NCBI GenBank assembly: GCA_900315595.1 | Contig: OMZQ01000028.1 | Location: forward strand, 1-35,863 | DNA length: 35,863 bases | Direction: 5' to 3' | DNA from: an uncultured Eubacteriales bacterium | Lineage (GTDB): Bacteria > Bacillota > Clostridia > Oscillospirales > Oscillospiraceae | Shown: positions 25,672-33,580 of the stretch, piece by piece | How the letters are laid out: the number at the start of each line of letters is the position of its first letter | Numbering within the stretch: position 1 is the stretch's first letter | The notes under the pieces: model-generated | Databases searched by the model: none | What the model saw: the letters and a program-made list of their open reading frames with translations, nothing else | Told to the model about the DNA's origin: nothing | Position numbers and translations under genes: made by a program

Positions 25672-25711
25672 GCGGCGCCGAAGCCGGAACCCCGGCCTTC
25701 GGCGCCGCTTT
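25672..25711 (+). terminator. Intrinsic terminator of the flavodoxin-SGNH operon
   Basis: GCGGCGCCGAAG and CTTCGGCGCCGC pair perfectly; the stem continues inward with CCGG/CCGG, and the run ends in TTT. Confidence 0.88.
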
Positions 25712-25736
25712 CTGCGCGGAAAACGGAACATTCCGA

Positions 25737-25765
25737 TTGCATTTTCCGCCGAAATCGGCTACAAT
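25737..25765 (+). promoter_or_regulatory. SigA-type promoter of pcrA
   Basis: TTGCAT and TACAAT are separated by 17 nt, 30 nt upstream of the pcrA start. Confidence 0.8.
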
Positions 25766-25795
25766 GAAGAAAACAGACAGAAAGCGAGAAGACCC

Positions 25796-28171
25796 ATGCT
25801 CCCGGAACTGAACGAACGCTTTGTCAAGGCGCGGCGGGCGCTGATCCGCCGGGAATTTTTGAATCTGAACGATATGCAGCAGGAGGCCGTCCTGACCACA
25901 GAGGGGCCGCTGCTCCTGCTTGCCGGCGCTGGCAGCGGCAAAACGACGGTTTTGATCCACCGGATTGCCAATCTGCTCCGCTTCGGACGGGGCTCCGATA
26001 CCGACGAGATCCCCGACTGGGTCAACGAGGACGATCTGGCAAAGCTGGAGGCTGCCCTTGCCCAGGATGGCCCGCTTGCCCCGGAGATCGCGGCCCGCTG
26101 TACCGTCGAGCCGCCCGCGCCGTGGAACGTGATCGCCATCACCTTTACGAACAAGGCGGCCAACGAGCTCAAGGAGCGGCTCTCCGCGATGCTCGGAGAG
26201 CAGGGCAGCGACGTCTGGGCCATGACCTTCCATTCGGCCTGCTGCCGCATCCTGCGGCGGGAGATCGACCGGCTGCCGGGCTATACGGCCCGGTTCACGA
26301 TCTACGACGCAGCGGATTCCGAGCGCGTCATGAAGGACGTGATGAAGGATCAGAACGTGGACGAACGGACGATGGCACCGCGCCAGATCCTGGCCTGGAT
26401 CAGCCGGGAGAAGGACAAAATGCGCTTCCCGGAGGACTTCCACGCCCATGCCGCCCGCTCCGACGACGCCCGCCTGGAGATCGTGGATCGCTGCTATGCC
26501 GATTACCAGCGCAGACTCCATGAGGCCAACGCCCTCGATTTTGACGACATCATCCTTCTGACGGTCCGCCTCCTGCAGACCGAAGCGGAGGTACGCGACT
26601 ACTACCAGCGCAAGTTCCGCTACGTCCTGGTGGACGAGTACCAGGATACCAACAACCTCCAATATCTGCTCACGGCCCTGCTTGCGGGCGGCGCCCGGAA
26701 TCTCTGCGTGGTCGGCGACGACGACCAGAGCATCTACCGCTTCCGCGGCGCGACCATCGAAAACATTCTGAATTTTGAAAAGCAGTTCGCCCCTGCCAAG
26801 CTGATCCGCCTGGAGCAGAACTACCGCTCCACCCAGTCGATTCTCAACGCCGCCAACGCCGTCATCTCCCACAACCGGGGCCGGAAGGGCAAAAAGCTCT
26901 GGACCCGCAACGAGCCCGGCGGCGGTATCCTGGTCCGGGAGACCCGGGATGAGAACGACGAGGCGAGCTTCGTGGCCTCCCGCATCTTCTCGATGCAGCC
27001 GACCGCCCGCTTCGGGGACTTTGCCGTCCTGTACCGGATCAACGCCCAGTCGAACGCCATTGAGCGCGCCTTCAAATTCAACGGCATTCCCTATCGCATC
27101 ATCGGCGGCACCCGCTTCTTTGACCGCGCCGAAATCAAGGATATGCTGGCCTATCTGCTGCTGATCAGCAACCGCTCCGACGATCTCCGCCTCCTCCGCG
27201 TCCTCAATAACCCGCCGCGCGGCATCGGCCCCCGAACCGTGGAGACCCTCCAGCGCCTGGCCCAGACGGCGGAGCTGCCCCTGTATTTCGTCCTCTCCGA
27301 CGCCTATTCCTATCCGGCCCTGGAAAAAGCGGCCCCGAAGCTCATGACCTTCGCCATGATGATCGAGGACTGCGCGAAGCTGCTTGACACCTGCTCGCTG
27401 GCGGACTTCTACGACGCCGTGGTGGAAAAAACCGGCTACGCCGCGATGCTGGAGCAGAAGGGCGACGTCGAAAGCCGGACCCGGCTGGAAAACGTCCGCG
27501 AGCTTCGCTCCTCTCTGGTCGGCTATGAGCAGAACCACCCGGACGACGCCAGTCTGAGCGGCTTCCTGGAGGAGATTGCCCTGTATACCGACATCGAGCA
27601 GTATGACGCCAACGCCGACGCCGTGGTTCTGATGACCATGCACGCGGCAAAGGGTCTGGAATTTCCCCACGTCTTTCTGGTCGGCGCGGAGGAGGGCATC
27701 TTCCCGAGCCTGCGCTCCATCGGCGACGACGCCGAGATGGAGGAGGAACGGCGGCTGTGCTACGTCGCCATCACCCGCGCAAAAAAGAGCCTGACCATCA
27801 CCCATGCAGCCCAGCGAATGCTCTACGGCCGGACGACGGCAAACCGCATCTCACGCTTCGTGGAGGAGATCCCGCCCGAGTGTCTGGCAGCGCCCGCTGC
27901 CGCAGGCCCACGGCCCGCTCCGCGGCCTGCACAGACCCGTCCCCAGCCCCGCAGGACCGCCATCCCGCAGTACCGACCGTCCGTTTCCTTCGCGCAGAGC
28001 GTGCCGGATTTCCGCTCCGGCGACAGCGTGGTCCACAACGTCTTCGGCAGAGGCATGGTCCTCTCCGTGGTCAAGATGGGCAACGACGCCCTGCTTGAGA
28101 TCGCCTTCGACGAGAAGGGAACCAAGCGTCTGATGGCGAAAACCGCAGCCGTCCACATGAAGAAGGCCTGA
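25796..28171 (+). CDS. pcrA: ATP-dependent DNA helicase PcrA/UvrD
   Basis: A 791-residue superfamily 1A 3'-5' helicase used in repair, replication restart and removal of RecA or stalled polymerase. Motifs are complete: Q-motif LNDMQQEAV, Walker A GAGSGKT (44-50), motif Ia AITFTNKAANELKERL, Walker B VLVDEYQDTN, motif III VVGDDDQSIYRFRGA, motif IV EQNYRST, motif V VVLMTMHAAKGLEFPHVF, and motif VI RRLCYVAITRAKKSL. The C-terminal FRSGDSVVHNVFGRGMVLSV is the Tudor-like PcrA tail that contacts RNA polymerase. The protein is longer than the about 740-residue B. subtilis enzyme, mainly through a ~45-residue acidic insert between motifs I and Ia. The ribosome site is weak (GCGAGAAG); ATG 25796 is the first start downstream of the promoter. 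Confidence 0.95.
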   Translation: MLPELNERFVKARRALIRREFLNLNDMQQEAVLTTEGPLLLLAGAGSGKTTVLIHRIANLLRFGRGSDTDEIPDWVNEDDLAKLEAALAQDGPLAPEIAARCTVEPPAPWNVIAITFTNKAANELKERLSAMLGEQGSDVWAMTFHSACCRILRREIDRLPGYTARFTIYDAADSERVMKDVMKDQNVDERTMAPRQILAWISREKDKMRFPEDFHAHAARSDDARLEIVDRCYADYQRRLHEANALDFDDIILLTVRLLQTEAEVRDYYQRKFRYVLVDEYQDTNNLQYLLTALLAGGARNLCVVGDDDQSIYRFRGATIENILNFEKQFAPAKLIRLEQNYRSTQSILNAANAVISHNRGRKGKKLWTRNEPGGGILVRETRDENDEASFVASRIFSMQPTARFGDFAVLYRINAQSNAIERAFKFNGIPYRIIGGTRFFDRAEIKDMLAYLLLISNRSDDLRLLRVLNNPPRGIGPRTVETLQRLAQTAELPLYFVLSDAYSYPALEKAAPKLMTFAMMIEDCAKLLDTCSLADFYDAVVEKTGYAAMLEQKGDVESRTRLENVRELRSSLVGYEQNHPDDASLSGFLEEIALYTDIEQYDANADAVVLMTMHAAKGLEFPHVFLVGAEEGIFPSLRSIGDDAEMEEERRLCYVAITRAKKSLTITHAAQRMLYGRTTANRISRFVEEIPPECLAAPAAAGPRPAPRPAQTRPQPRRTAIPQYRPSVSFAQSVPDFRSGDSVVHNVFGRGMVLSVVKMGNDALLEIAFDEKGTKRLMAKTAAVHMKKA

Positions 28172-28216
28172 AAAGCGCCGCTTCATCCATGATCCGGAAT
28201 CAAAAAGGAGCCAACC

Positions 28217-29563
28217 ATGAACCATTCCGACTTCTCTGCGCAGACCGAGGCCCGTCTGCTTCGGTACGCCGCGATCACCACCCAGTCCAAGCTCTCCGAC
28301 AACGTCTGGCCCACCACAGCCTGCCAGCGCGACCTGGCGCGGGTCCTGTACGCCGAGCTGAAGGCGCTCGGCGTTGAGACCTGCATTGACGAGGCGCCCT
28401 GCGTCCTCTATGCCCGCCTGCGCGCCAACCATGACGGTCCGGACTTTCCCATCGGCCTGATCGCCCACCTGGACACCGCCCCGGACGTGCCCGGCTGGGG
28501 CGTCAAGCCCTGGGTCCTGCGCAGCTACGACGGCGGCGATATCGTCCTGAACAAGGAGAAGAATATCGTCATGCGAGCCGCCGATTACCCGAATCTGGCG
28601 CAATATATCGGACAGGACCTCGTGCTCACCGACGGCACGACCCTCCTTGGCGGCGACGATAAGGCGTCCATTGCCGCGATTATGACGATGGTGGAATACT
28701 TCGTCAGCCATCCGACGCATCCGCACGGTACGATCTGCCTGGCCTTTACCCCGGATGAGGAGGTCGGCGGCCTGGCCCGCGACCTCGATCTGGACCGCTT
28801 CGGCGCAAAGTTTGCCTATACGCTGGACGGCGACCACCTCGGCTGGTATCAGGATCAGACCTTCCATGCCTCCCTCGCGGAGATCGAGATCACGGGCCGC
28901 AGCGTCCACACCGGTACGGCGAAGGGCATCATGGTCAACGCCTCCGACCTTGCCGCCGAGCTCGTGACCATGCTCCCCAAGCCCGAACGCCCCCAGTACA
29001 CGGAAGGGACCGCAGGCTTCTACCACGTGATCGGCGTCACTGCCGACTGCGAACGGGCCGTTGTCCGTCTGATCGTCCGCGATTTTGACCGCGGCTGCTT
29101 CGAGGCGCGGGAGGCTTATCTTCAAACCTGCGCCGACGCCCTCAACCGCGAATACGGCGCGGACAGGGTCCGCGTCAGGCTCACCCAGCAGTACCGCAAC
29201 ATGGGCGACGTCCTGGGCCGGTATCCCTTCCTGGTGGAAAACCTGAGGAAGGCCATCCGGGCAGCCGGGCTGGAGCCCCACTGCGAGCCCTTCCGCGGCG
29301 GCACGGACGGCTCCGCGCTGAGCTTCCGCGGTCTGCCCTGTCCGAACCTCTCCGCCGGTTACGAGAACGCGCACGGACGCTTTGAGTTCGTCCCCGTTCC
29401 GTCCATGGCGAAAAACGTCGAGATCCTGCTCCATCTCTGCGACTGCTACGCCCGGGAAGGAGGAGCGCACCATGCAGCCGACTGGTCTGCGCCGCGCCCG
29501 CCATCTGCCCGCCCGGAGAGCGTGGCCGAGATTCGCACCCACCGCGCCGAAACGGAGGAATAG
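28217..29563 (+). CDS. pepT: Peptidase T (tripeptide aminopeptidase)
   Basis: A 448-residue cytoplasmic M20-family zinc peptidase that releases N-terminal residues from tripeptides. Visible motifs: GLIAHLDTAPD with the first metal His and its Asp, LGGDDKAS with the bridging Asp, TPDEEVGG with the catalytic and metal Glu, and the GTDGSALSFRGLPCPNLSAGYENAHGRFEFVP C-terminal signature including the last metal His. The first residues, RYAAITTQSKLS, fit the family. Usual length is about 408; here a low-complexity polar tail (Ala/Arg/Pro/Glu) follows residue 410. The ribosome site is AAAAGGAGCC. It starts 45 nt after pcrA without a clear terminator between, so the two may be cotranscribed. Confidence 0.94.
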   Translation: MNHSDFSAQTEARLLRYAAITTQSKLSDNVWPTTACQRDLARVLYAELKALGVETCIDEAPCVLYARLRANHDGPDFPIGLIAHLDTAPDVPGWGVKPWVLRSYDGGDIVLNKEKNIVMRAADYPNLAQYIGQDLVLTDGTTLLGGDDKASIAAIMTMVEYFVSHPTHPHGTICLAFTPDEEVGGLARDLDLDRFGAKFAYTLDGDHLGWYQDQTFHASLAEIEITGRSVHTGTAKGIMVNASDLAAELVTMLPKPERPQYTEGTAGFYHVIGVTADCERAVVRLIVRDFDRGCFEAREAYLQTCADALNREYGADRVRVRLTQQYRNMGDVLGRYPFLVENLRKAIRAAGLEPHCEPFRGGTDGSALSFRGLPCPNLSAGYENAHGRFEFVPVPSMAKNVEILLHLCDCYAREGGAHHAADWSAPRPPSARPESVAEIRTHRAETEE

Positions 29564-29566
29564 ACC

Positions 29567-30040
29567 ATGGTAATTGCAATCATGGGCGGCCGCTGCTGCG
29601 GCAAATCCGCCCTATCAAACGCAATCTGCGAAAAAATTCACGCGGACGTCTATATGAACCGCGCCTACCTCCAGCTTGACGACGACGAGACCGAGGCCAA
29701 GGTCCGCTTCATGTCCATGCTCGACCGGGCGCAGACCACGGACGACTATCTCATCTATCTGATCAACGATCCCGCGCTGACCGAGCTGCTCCCGCCGTGC
29801 TGCCTGCGGGTCCTCTGCAAGACGACGCTCAAAAACGTCAAGCGCCGCTTTGAGGCCCAGCTCGGCGAAAAGCTGACGCCGCCGGTGGCGGCGATGCTGG
29901 AAAAGCAGTACCGCAGCTTCGACGGCTGCGCCCACGCCCTGATCCTGGACCCGACGAGCGGGGACACCTCTCTGCTGGCCGCCGAGGTTCTGGACGAGGC
30001 CCGGCTTCTGGTCGATCGGGTGCGCGAAACGCAGCAATGA
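29567..30040 (+). CDS. Small P-loop NTPase (kinase-like)
   Basis: A 157-residue protein with a Walker A loop at the very start (G7-G-R-C-C-G-K13-S14) in MVIAIMGGRCCGKSAL, the layout of small nucleotide or shikimate-type kinases. No other family signature is clear; a helical middle (TTLKNVKRRFEAQLGEKL) and an LLVDRVRETQQ tail follow. A phosphotransferase role is plausible, but the substrate is unknown. The start lies 3 nt after the pepT stop, with GGAGGAA as ribosome site inside the end of pepT, so it is co-translated with pepT. It ends the pcrA-pepT run and is followed by a strong hairpin. Confidence 0.75.
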   Translation: MVIAIMGGRCCGKSALSNAICEKIHADVYMNRAYLQLDDDETEAKVRFMSMLDRAQTTDDYLIYLINDPALTELLPPCCLRVLCKTTLKNVKRRFEAQLGEKLTPPVAAMLEKQYRSFDGCAHALILDPTSGDTSLLAAEVLDEARLLVDRVRETQQ

Positions 30041-30085
30041 TCAAGGAACCCTTTCATTGATTTTTAGTAGAACGAATCCCAATAA

Positions 30086-30119
30086 GAACCCCTCCGCCTA
30101 TCGTCCGGCGGAGGGGTTC
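30086..30119. terminator. Hairpin between convergent genes
   Basis: A perfect 13-bp stem, GAACCCCTCCGCC with GGCGGAGGGGTTC, loop of 8 nt. It sits 45 nt past the P-loop gene and overlaps the end of the convergent minus-strand gene, so it can serve both. The minus side has a short T-rich tail (TTCTTATT); the plus side has none. Confidence 0.75.
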
Positions 30120-30501
30120 ATCCCATCATCAGATAAAGCGCAGCGGTGATCAGCAGCTCTGTCGTGCTTGCGCCGTCCTGCTTGCGGGCGAGCAGGAGGA
30201 TGGCAAGGATTAGAAAATCTTCGGTGTCCAGCCCGCGGAGCAGCCCGCCCAGATTCCCCAGAAGACCTCCCGGCCCCATCGGCGGTCCGCCCGGCGGCCG
30301 GGACGGCGGATGGTGCGGGGGTTCCGGCGGATGATGCGGGGGTTCCGGCGGATGATGCGGGGGTTCCGGCGGACGATGTACAGGCTCCGGCGGGGGCGGG
30401 CCGGGTCCGGGACGCAGCCGCTGCGGCGGTTCCTGCGGCGGCTGCGTCACGGTTCGCCGCTCATATCCGCCCCTGCCGTCCGGCAGGTAGCGGCTATACA
30501 T
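30118..30501 (-). CDS. Pro/His-rich repeat protein with hydrophobic C-terminus
   Basis: A 127-residue protein I cannot assign. The N-terminal MYSRYLPDGRGGYERRT is polar; residues about 24-75 are almost all Pro, Glu, His, Arg and Gly with three perfect PPEPPHH repeats; a Gly/Pro/Met stretch follows; the C-terminus has LDTEDFLILAILLLARKQDG and then TTELLITAALYLMMG, two short hydrophobic helices. The D-T-E-D-L-L-L plus hydrophobic-end pattern is common in small clostridial proteins, often sporulation- or coat-related (recollection). ATG at 30501 overlaps the upstream gene's TAG (ATGTATAG); a GTG 9 nt further up is possible. It is last in a three-gene overlapping unit. Confidence 0.7.
   Translation of the reverse strand: MYSRYLPDGRGGYERRTVTQPPQEPPQRLRPGPGPPPPEPVHRPPEPPHHPPEPPHHPPEPPHHPPSRPPGGPPMGPGGLLGNLGGLLRGLDTEDFLILAILLLARKQDGASTTELLITAALYLMMG
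30321..30376. repeat. 21-bp tandem repeat inside the Pro/His-rich gene
   Basis: Units of 21 bp start at 30321 and 30342 (identical) and 30363 (partial), with a degenerate partial copy before them (30304-30320). In the minus-strand protein each codes PPEPPHH. Its 21-bp period keeps the reading frame, so the copy number can vary without breaking the gene. Confidence 0.85.
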
Positions 30502-30823
30502 GACTTCCACCGTTCAGCAGCAGCCCGGCCAGCCGGGAGAGCCGCGCCGCCCGAAGCGCTCGGTCCGCCTTGCGCTGCCCCTGCTCCGAGAGCGTGGGCC
30601 GCAGGGCCGAAAAGACCCGCTCCTCGCTTCCGTGCATCTGCGAAAGCCGACCCATCAGGGCAAGAACCTGTCCGTCCGCCGCCTCCGGCGGCGGCTCCGT
30701 CGGCGTGGCAGGCGCGGCCTCCTGCCCGCTCCGGATCCCAAGCGCCTGCGCCATTGCCTGGAGCTGGGCCATCTGCTCCGGGTCGGAGAGGACGCTCTGG
30801 ATCGCAGCCTGCAGATCCTCCAT
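30494..30823 (-). CDS. Small helical hypothetical protein, middle gene of the overlapping unit
   Basis: A 109-residue protein. It opens with MEDLQAAIQSVLSDPEQMAQLQAMAQALGI, a helical start often seen in small clostridial proteins (S-D-P-E-x-M-x-x-L/I-Q), then an Ala/Pro/Glu linker (residues 33-50) and a second helical part (LSEQGQRKADRALRAARLSRLAGLLL) with a basic amphipathic helix. There is no signal peptide or catalytic motif. The start shares TGATG with the stop of the gene before it, and the end overlaps the start of the next. The three are translationally coupled and likely act together; the function is unknown. Confidence 0.72.
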   Translation of the reverse strand: MEDLQAAIQSVLSDPEQMAQLQAMAQALGIRSGQEAAPATPTEPPPEAADGQVLALMGRLSQMHGSEERVFSALRPTLSEQGQRKADRALRAARLSRLAGLLLNGGSHV

Positions 30824-31059
30824 CAGAGCTGTTCTCCAAGCCGCTCGATCAGCCGGCCCGCCTCGCCGCCCAGCAGGGGAGAGAGGGCAAGCTGCGCCGC
30901 GTCCGTGTCGCCGCGCCGAAGCGCCTCCGCCGCGCGGGCAAGCCCCTTCCCGCCGTCCTTCTGCAGCAGGCGGAGCAGGGCCGCGCCGTCCTGGCTTTGC
31001 AGCAGCCGCCGGACCTTCGCCTGGTCCGAATCAGAAAAAATCCGCTTTTCTCCGTCCAT
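30823..31059 (-). CDS. Small helical hypothetical protein, first gene of the overlapping unit
   Basis: A 78-residue protein, MDGEKRIFSDSDQAKVRRLL followed by QKDGGKGLARAAEALRRGDTDAAQ and LSPLLGGEAGRLIERLGEQL. Relatives with the K-D-G-G-x-G-x-x-x-A-x-x-x-x-x-x-G-D pattern occur in Clostridia beside the other two genes of this unit (recollection). The open frame begins at a TTG, but GGAGG lies 7 nt before the ATG at 31059 and only 4 nt before the ATG at 31062, so 31059 is preferred. The -35 box of the divergent phosphodiesterase promoter overlaps this ribosome site, so transcription of one may hinder the other. No promoter for this unit is clear. Confidence 0.7.
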   Translation of the reverse strand: MDGEKRIFSDSDQAKVRRLLQSQDGAALLRLLQKDGGKGLARAAEALRRGDTDAAQLALSPLLGGEAGRLIERLGEQL

Positions 31060-31063
31060 CATC

Positions 31064-31092
31064 TTGCCTCCCAATGATTTCTTTGCTATAAT
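31064..31092 (+). promoter_or_regulatory. SigA-type promoter of the yfcE-coaX unit
   Basis: TTGCCT and TATAAT are separated by 17 nt. The expected start of transcription (about 31099) lies past the first ATG of the open frame, which supports the later TTG start of the gene. Confidence 0.8.
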
Positions 31093-31124
31093 AGGATATG
31101 CAAAGAGGAAAGGAATGGTGCGCC

Positions 31125-31589
31125 TTGAAGCTTTTGATTTTCTCCGACTCCCACGGGGAGCTGTCCCATATGCGCTATGCCATCGACCGGGAGAAGCCCG
31201 ACTACGTGTTCCATCTGGGCGACCATGACCGGGATGCGGAGGACCTGATGCGGGACTACCCCACCCTCCCGCTCGTCTACGTTCGGGGCAACTGCGACGG
31301 CTTCAGCGACACGCCGCTCACCCGGATCGTTACCCTGGGCGGCTTCCGATTCTTCCTCTGCCACGGTCACACCCTCGGCGTCAAGGGCGGCCTGCTGCGG
31401 GCTTGCTATGCAGCCCGGGAGCAAAGGGCAGACTTCCTGCTCTACGGCCACACCCATGAGGCCCACGACGAGCAGGAGCAAGGACTCCGTATTCTGAATC
31501 CCGGCGCCTGCGGCTACGGGCCGTACCCGACCTGCGCGGTCGTGACGATCGAAGGCGGCGTCTGCAAATCCGAAATTCTGGAACTATAA
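31125..31589 (+). CDS. YfcE/MJ0936-type metallophosphoesterase
   Basis: A 154-residue calcineurin-like phosphodiesterase with all metal motifs in order: SDSHGE at the N-terminus (D-x-H), LGDHDRD (G-D), RGNCD (G-N-C-D), CHGHTLG (G-H) and YGHTHEA (G-H-T-H). This group hydrolyses phosphodiesters, often tested with cyclic nucleotides; the physiological substrate is mostly unknown. I choose TTG at 31125 because it gives the usual MKLLIFSDSHG start, has AAAGGA about 10 nt upstream, and lies downstream of the predicted transcription start; the ATG at 31098 does not. coaX follows 16 nt after the stop, so the two form an operon. Confidence 0.85.
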   Translation: MKLLIFSDSHGELSHMRYAIDREKPDYVFHLGDHDRDAEDLMRDYPTLPLVYVRGNCDGFSDTPLTRIVTLGGFRFFLCHGHTLGVKGGLLRACYAAREQRADFLLYGHTHEAHDEQEQGLRILNPGACGYGPYPTCAVVTIEGGVCKSEILEL

Positions 31590-31605
31590 AAAAGGTGGTA
31601 TCCGT

Positions 31606-32373
31606 ATGATATTAGCAATCGACATCGGCAATTCCAATATCGTCCTCGGCGGTCTGGAGGGCGACGCGATCACCTTCGAGGCCCGCATGGCCACCGATCA
31701 GATCAAGACCTCCGACCAGTACTGCGCCGACCTCAAATCCATGCTCGCCCTGTTTGGCGTGGACCCGGTCTCGCTCGAGGGCTCCATCATCTCCTCGGTG
31801 GTTCCTCCGGTCATGACCTCGGTCTGTGAGGCCCTGGAGCGGCTGACGGGCCGCCGTCCCCTGACCGTCGGACCCGGACTCAAGACCGGCTTGAAAATTG
31901 CGATCGACAATCCGGCGCAGGCCGGCTCCGACCTCGTGGTCGCGGCAGTGGCGGTTCTGGCGGAGTACGGCGCGCCGGCCTGCATCATTGATATGGGCAC
32001 CGCCACGACGATCACTGCCCTGGACAAGGACGGCGTCTTCCGCGGCGGCACGATCCACCCCGGCATCCGTCTCTCCCTCAATGCGCTGACCTCCGGCACG
32101 GCCCAGCTTCCTGCCATCAGCCTGGAGCCGCCCAGGAAGGCCATCGGCACCAATACCGTCGAATCCATGCGCAGCGCGATGCTCTTGGGCACGGCCTGCA
32201 TGCTCGACGGGATGGCGGAGCGCTTTGAGGAGGAGCTTGGCTATCCCATGCAGGTAATCGCCACGGGCGGCCTGGCGCGGCTCGTTACCCCGCTCTGCCG
32301 CCGAAAAATCATCCTCGATGACAAGCTCCTTCTCAAGGGCCTGCGCGAGATCTACCGCCGCAACGCCAAATAG
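31606..32373 (+). CDS. coaX: Type III pantothenate kinase
   Basis: Phosphorylates pantothenate, the first step of coenzyme A synthesis. The 255-residue product has the type III (CoaX) pattern: MILAIDIGNSNIVLG (phosphate-1 motif with the catalytic Asp), the SSVVPPV strand, the AGSDLVVAAVA helix, IIDMGTATTITAL (phosphate-2) and GGTIHPGIRLSLNAL, with VIATGGLA near the end. Type III enzymes need a monovalent cation and are not feedback-inhibited by CoA. The start follows AAAGGTGG. The stop lies 3 nt from the stop of the convergent small gene, so no terminator fits between them and transcripts should overlap. Confidence 0.96.
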   Translation: MILAIDIGNSNIVLGGLEGDAITFEARMATDQIKTSDQYCADLKSMLALFGVDPVSLEGSIISSVVPPVMTSVCEALERLTGRRPLTVGPGLKTGLKIAIDNPAQAGSDLVVAAVAVLAEYGAPACIIDMGTATTITALDKDGVFRGGTIHPGIRLSLNALTSGTAQLPAISLEPPRKAIGTNTVESMRSAMLLGTACMLDGMAERFEEELGYPMQVIATGGLARLVTPLCRRKIILDDKLLLKGLREIYRRNAK

Positions 32374-32376
32374 CGC

Positions 32377-32547
32377 TTATACCACGCAGAGAAAGGCCAC
32401 CGAGCCCATGACCAGGCTCAGCCCGATGCCGACGGTTGCCGCGGTCTCGGTCAGGGCCTCGATCCGCGCCCTGCGCGCACGCGCTCTGCGGCGGGCGAGG
32501 ACAGCCGCGCGTGACTCGTTCCGGTATGCGTTCATTTGATTCGTCAT
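32377..32547 (-). CDS. Small basic single-helix membrane protein
   Basis: A 56-residue protein: a polar start MTNQMNAYRNES, then a run of basic residues (RRRARARRARIEAL), then a hydrophobic segment of about 20 residues to the C-terminus (TVGIGLSLVMGSVAFLCVV). This is a single tail-anchored-like helix. ATG at 32547 follows GGAGGG with 7-nt spacing, which supports real translation. Family unknown; the Arg-rich stretch could bind nucleic acid or phospholipid. Its end faces coaX with a 3-nt gap. Confidence 0.6.
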   Translation of the reverse strand: MTNQMNAYRNESRAAVLARRRARARRARIEALTETAATVGIGLSLVMGSVAFLCVV

Positions 32548-32628
32548 TTCAGTTCCCTCCGCAATTTTGATTTCCGAGGGAATTCTATCATACGTATCGT
32601 CCCATAAAGAGGACAGAAAGGAGCACCG

Positions 32629-33552
32629 ATGAAAGAATTTTCTTTTCCGGCGAGAGATGAGACCAATATTCATTGCTGCAAATGGGAACCCGACGGCACG
32701 CCGCGTGCCGTGATCCAGATCGTCCACGGAATCGCCGAGTATGCCGCCCGCTATGACGAGCTGGCAAAGGTCTTCACCGACCACGGCTTCGTGGTCGTCG
32801 CGGAGGACCACATGGGCCACGGCGGCTCAATCTCCGAGAAAATCGGCCAGGGCTGTCTGGTCGGCGGCTGGAAAACCATGGTTTCGGACACCTATCGCCT
32901 GCTCCGCATGACGAAGGAGGAGTATCCGAACCTGCCCTACTTCATCTACGGCCACAGCATGGGGTCCTTCCTGACCCGTACCCTGCTCTACACCTATCCC
33001 GATGCCGGTCTGACCGGGGCCGTGATCAGCGGCACTGGCTGGATGCCGAAGCCGGTTCTCGTGGCCGGCCGGATGGTCTGCAAGCAGCAGTCTGGCAAGC
33101 ACGGCTGGGATGGCACCAGCCCCACGATCAACAAGCTGATGTTCGGCAGCTACAACAAGGGCTTTGAAAACCCGCGCACTGCGGTGGACTGGCTCAGCCG
33201 CGACGAAACCGTCGTGGATCGCTATATTGCCGACCCGCTCTGCGGCTTTGACGCCTCCGTCGGCCTGTCCTATGAGATGCTCGGCGGCATGCTCGCCAAT
33301 GAGGACGCCAAGAATCTCGACCGGATGCCGAAGGATCTGCCCGTCCTCTTCGTCAGCGGCGACAAGGATCCCGTCGGCGGCAACGGAAAGGGCGTCCGTC
33401 AGACCTGGGCGGCCTTCCGCAAGGCCGGCATGCAGGACGTCCGGCTCCGCCTCTATCCCGACGGCCGCCACGAAATGCACAACGAACTCAACCGCGCCGA
33501 GCTCCACGCGGACGTTCTGGCCTTCCTGGACGAGATCCTGAACAAGGCCTGA
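32629..33552 (+). CDS. Alpha/beta hydrolase (monoacylglycerol-lipase-like, S33)
   Basis: A 307-residue cytoplasmic serine hydrolase. It has the lysophospholipase/monoacylglycerol lipase layout: oxyanion-hole VHGIAEYAARYDELA (HG at 33-34), AEDHMGHGGS, nucleophile elbow YGHSMGSF with Ser110, a cap domain (about 140-225), then the acid in SGDKDPVG and the catalytic His in DGRHEMHNE. It probably cleaves acylglycerols or lysophospholipids. ATG at 32629 follows AAAGGAGCACCG. The upstream gap contains no convincing promoter, and no terminator follows before the next promoter at 33581. Confidence 0.9.
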   Translation: MKEFSFPARDETNIHCCKWEPDGTPRAVIQIVHGIAEYAARYDELAKVFTDHGFVVVAEDHMGHGGSISEKIGQGCLVGGWKTMVSDTYRLLRMTKEEYPNLPYFIYGHSMGSFLTRTLLYTYPDAGLTGAVISGTGWMPKPVLVAGRMVCKQQSGKHGWDGTSPTINKLMFGSYNKGFENPRTAVDWLSRDETVVDRYIADPLCGFDASVGLSYEMLGGMLANEDAKNLDRMPKDLPVLFVSGDKDPVGGNGKGVRQTWAAFRKAGMQDVRLRLYPDGRHEMHNELNRAELHADVLAFLDEILNKA

Positions 33553-33580
33553 AACTGTCCTGTTTATCGTACAGAATACC

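Noticed and set aside
25451..29542. Minus-strand frames 25451-27805 and 27851-29542 across pcrA and pepT
   Set aside because: Shadows of pcrA and pepT; low-complexity composition and no start signals.
30304..30376. Regular repeats considered as a CRISPR array
   Set aside because: The 21-bp units are contiguous with no spacers and encode PPEPPHH in frame.
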